From assembly GCA_000504425.1 (NCBI GenBank), contig KI632513.1, forward strand, positions 3,100,606 through 3,164,605: a stretch of DNA of 64,000 nucleotides, in the 5' to 3' direction. A program made the translations under genes and the position numbers. The notes under the pieces were generated by a model. That model saw only the letters and a list, made by a program, of their open reading frames with translations. It had not been told where the DNA came from and did not search any database. This document shows positions 62,146 to 64,000 of this stretch, piece by piece. The stretch comes from Rhodopseudomonas palustris JSC-3b. GTDB taxonomy: Bacteria > Pseudomonadota > Alphaproteobacteria > Rhizobiales > Xanthobacteraceae. Numbering within the stretch: position 1 is the first letter of the stretch; each line of letters begins with the position of its first letter.

Positions 62146-62640
62146 GACCGTCCGCGCTCTCGGCGCACGAAAAAGCCTTAGATCGGAGCGATCTGCTGCA
62201 TCGCAGCGCCGGCTTGCTCCGCAATCCGCGCCGCTTGGCGTGTTAACCGTCCGGCCGAAATCCAGCCGGCCGGCACCGGGCAGCGATGACGCAGGGCAGA
62301 AGGTGCGGGCGTGCCGATGCGAGCTGCGGGACGCGCTCTGCGACTGCGAATTGCTTTCAGGCGACCACCGTCGCAGATCACCGCCATCGCAGATCATCGC
62401 CCGCTGCGACCACAAGGAGGTTGAACCTCGGCTTGGAAGTGCAGACACTTCAAACGTGCAGACACTCGAAACAGGCCGATACCAACCAAGGCGACATGCG
62501 GCGTGCCGATCATGGCCAGCCGATCATTGCCAAAACGCCGAGCATCGGCATGCCACCCACCCCGTCGTGAGCCCCGAACTTTCCATCGCGCAGCCGCCCG
62601 CGACCATGGTGCGGCCTCAATGCAACCGCAGTAGACGAGC
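62146..62640. other. Intergenic region between dnaK and the exported-protein gene
   Basis: No gene is supported. It holds two short tandem duplications: TCGCAGATCACCGCCA/TCGCAGATCATCGCCC (62371-62402) and GTGCAGACACTTCAAAC/GTGCAGACACTCGAAAC (62439-62472). The promoter of the gene at 62641 should be in the right part. Confidence 0.6.
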
Positions 62641-63591
62641 ATGAATTTGATCCGACATTTGCGCGCGGCCGTGCTGGTCGCGGCCAGTTTTTCCCCGCTG
62701 ATCGCCGCGGCGCAGGCCGCCGATACCACTTATCCGCGGGGCATCCGCATCGGCCTCGCCCCGCTCGAGGGACTATCGCCGGCCAAGGGATTCGTCGGAT
62801 TCGAAAGCGCCGACGGCGCGGTGAAAGTGCTACTCACCGAATTGCCCCCGGCGGCCTATGGCGAAGTCGAAGCGGCGTTCAAGGCGCAGCCCGAAGGGGT
62901 CGGCGGCATCAAGCCGCAAAGCCTCGAAACCGGCGCCGGCAAAGCTTACTACACCATCGAAAGCGGCAAGGACGGCGACACGCCGGTGCGGCGCTATTCG
63001 ATGATCGTCTCAGGCGGCGCGTTCTCCGGCTATGTCGCGGTTCAGGTCGCCGAATCCAGCAGCGCCGCGGTGACCGACGACAAGGTGCGCCAGATGTTCG
63101 GCACCGTCACCACCCGCAAGGATGTGCCGGTCGATGAACAGCTCGCCTTGATGCCGTTCAAGGTCACCGAACTGGCCAATTTCAAGATGGTGCGCACGCT
63201 GGCGCCGGGCTCAGCCCTGCTGCTCGGCGATGCCGAGAGCGAAGCCAAGATCGAGACCGCACCGTTCATGGTGCTGGGGCTGATCGGCTCGGCGCCTGAA
63301 AAGAGCGATGATCGCGCGCGGTTTGCGCAGCAGGCCGCCGCCCAGGTGCCCGGTCTGCGCGATGCGCGCATCACGCTGTCCGAGCCGGTGCGGATCGACG
63401 GCGCGCCGGGCTTTGAAACCCGGATCGAAGCGATTTCCGGCGCCGACAAAACCCCGGTGACGGTGGTGCAATGGCTGCGGTTCGGCGGCGGCAATGTCGC
63501 GGTGCGCATCATCGCCAGCGCGCCGCGCGAGGGCTGGTCGAGCGCGTTTCCGCGGTTCCGCTCGGTGCGCGACGGCATCCGGATGCGCTAG
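62641..63591 (+). CDS. Exported protein of unknown function
   Basis: The 316-residue protein has a signal peptide (1-26, HLRAAVLVAASFSPLIAAAQ) and a soluble mature part with no membrane helix or recognised domain. Features include RGIRIGLAPLEGLSPAKGFV, FESADGAVKVLLTELPP, and a C-terminal VVQWLRFGGGNVAVRIIASA. The alternating strand pattern suggests a beta-rich, lipid-binding-like fold, which is speculation. ATG 62641 is used. It is monocistronic and precedes repeats and an IS. Confidence 0.85.
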   Translation: MNLIRHLRAAVLVAASFSPLIAAAQAADTTYPRGIRIGLAPLEGLSPAKGFVGFESADGAVKVLLTELPPAAYGEVEAAFKAQPEGVGGIKPQSLETGAGKAYYTIESGKDGDTPVRRYSMIVSGGAFSGYVAVQVAESSSAAVTDDKVRQMFGTVTTRKDVPVDEQLALMPFKVTELANFKMVRTLAPGSALLLGDAESEAKIETAPFMVLGLIGSAPEKSDDRARFAQQAAAQVPGLRDARITLSEPVRIDGAPGFETRIEAISGADKTPVTVVQWLRFGGGNVAVRIIASAPREGWSSAFPRFRSVRDGIRMR

Positions 63592-63611
63592 CGCTGTTCG
63601 GTTGTGATGGC

Positions 63612-63631
63612 ATCAGAACCGAAGCTCTAAC
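63612..63631. repeat. Family E repeat, degenerate copy
   Basis: The right arm ATCAGAACCGAAGCTCTAAC is identical to that at 54780. The left arm (GTTCGGTTGTGAT, just upstream) has decayed, so the hairpin is weak. Confidence 0.75.
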
Positions 63632-63666
63632 TTGATGTTCTGATACTATCGGGTCTTAGCAATGAC

Positions 63667-63745
63667 CGTCATACCCGCGCTTGTCGCGGGTATCCACGTC
63701 TTAAAAGCAAAGCAAGTTCAAAGGCGTGGATGGCCGGGACGAGCC
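63667..63745. repeat. Family A repeat, minus orientation, cut by an IS
   Basis: GTCATACCCGCGCTTGTCGC and GGCGTGGATGGCCGGGACGA lead up to the IS end. The last nine bases, GGACGAGCC, are the reverse complement of the target beside the other IS copy. Confidence 0.85.
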
Positions 63746-64000
63746 CACTGCTGTCCGGTTCGGCCTCAACATAGACTGAAGCTCAACTGTCGCTGATCTT
63801 CGATTGTCGGCGGCGGTTCGAGCAAGGCGTCGATCGAGCGTCTGTGCATGAGGTTGGTACGGACAAGGCGAGTGAAGGCGAGCAGGCTGTCGACAGCGCT
63901 CTGTGTCGCGTAAGCGAGGCGCAGCAGCAGGAAAGCGATCAGGGCCACGGCGATTTGGATGCGCACGGCGTTTTCGGATGTGCCGAGGAAGTGTTTGATC
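63746..64000 (-). mobile_element. Second copy of the DUF4372-type IS, left end only
   Basis: These 255 bases match 36499-36753, from CACTGCTGTCCGG to the window edge, with no difference that I noticed. The rest of the element is outside the window. Its flanking target lies at 63737-63745. Confidence 0.92.
63766..64000 (-). CDS. IS4-family transposase, C-terminal part (partial)
   Basis: The last 78 codons are the same as the transposase at 36519, including ATQSAVDSLLAFTRLV and the C-terminal QRQLSFSLC. The frame is open to the window edge, so the gene continues beyond it. The catalytic residues are not in the visible part. Confidence 0.92.
   Translation of the reverse strand, partial: IKHFLGTSENAVRIQIAVALIAFLLLRLAYATQSAVDSLLAFTRLVRTNLMHRRSIDALLEPPPTIEDQRQLSFSLC

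Overview
The window is high-GC chromosomal DNA from an alphaproteobacterium of the Rhodopseudomonas/Bradyrhizobium group. The best single pointer is an LH2-type light-harvesting operon, pucB and pucA, at 42146-42531, preceded by two PpsR/CrtJ-type operators. This makes a purple non-sulfur phototroph close to Rhodopseudomonas palustris the most likely source. That assignment is inference from gene content and protein character, since no database search was possible. The sequence is mostly core metabolism and housekeeping. Its accessory component is short palindromic repeats and insertion sequences.

Layout: 1-675, right end of an IS4-family element. 728-5566, priA, xerC and two uncharacterised membrane proteins. 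5600-16862, a minus-strand TCA-cycle block made of mdh-sucC-sucD, a GNAT acetyltransferase, sucA-sucB, a MAPEG protein, an SDR and lpdA. 16997-19675, zapE, thpR and an exported SGNH esterase. 19662-23276, an ABC ATPase and FtsX-like permease pair. 23570-26812, a BI-1 family membrane protein, an acetyltransferase, DUF2794 and DUF1223. 26948-29665, acnA. 29879-32987, ccmA-ccmB-ccmC-ccmD-ccmG for cytochrome c maturation. 33113-39995, an HhH protein, yciB, ftsY, a disrupted RluA-type gene, a complete IS, mtaB and dapF. 40175-41773, two exported proteins. 42146-42531, pucBA. 42803-46737, ffh, rpsP, rimM, trmD and rplS. 47046-50802, leuC and leuD separated by three small genes. 51189-54716, a chemoreceptor, a CitE-like lyase and carbonic anhydrase. 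54862-58705, gpmA, dapB, a DUF1330 gene, pyrF, a flavin reductase and a PmtA-like methyltransferase. 58796-62011, dnaJ and dnaK. 62641-63591, an exported protein. 63746-64000, the left end of a second copy of the same IS.

The genes fit an aerobic/phototrophic generalist. The 2-oxoglutarate dehydrogenase complex, succinyl-CoA synthetase, malate dehydrogenase and aconitase supply central carbon flux. The Ccm genes mature c-type cytochromes for respiration and photosynthesis. Ffh and FtsY deliver membrane proteins such as the LH2 subunits. DnaK and DnaJ are preceded by a plausible heat-shock promoter.

At least five families of dispersed palindromic repeats, here called A to E, occupy many intergenic gaps. 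All three IS ends visible in the window abut the same nine-base sequence at the centre of the family A palindrome, in both orientations. One family D repeat lies in frame inside an RluA-type pseudouridine synthase gene and carries an extra 88-base duplication with long C and G runs, which shifts the frame. I found no CRISPR array, tRNA, rRNA, phage or obvious novel defence or biosynthetic system. The most noteworthy signals are the repeat-targeted IS insertions, the repeat-invaded RluA gene and the puc operator layout.
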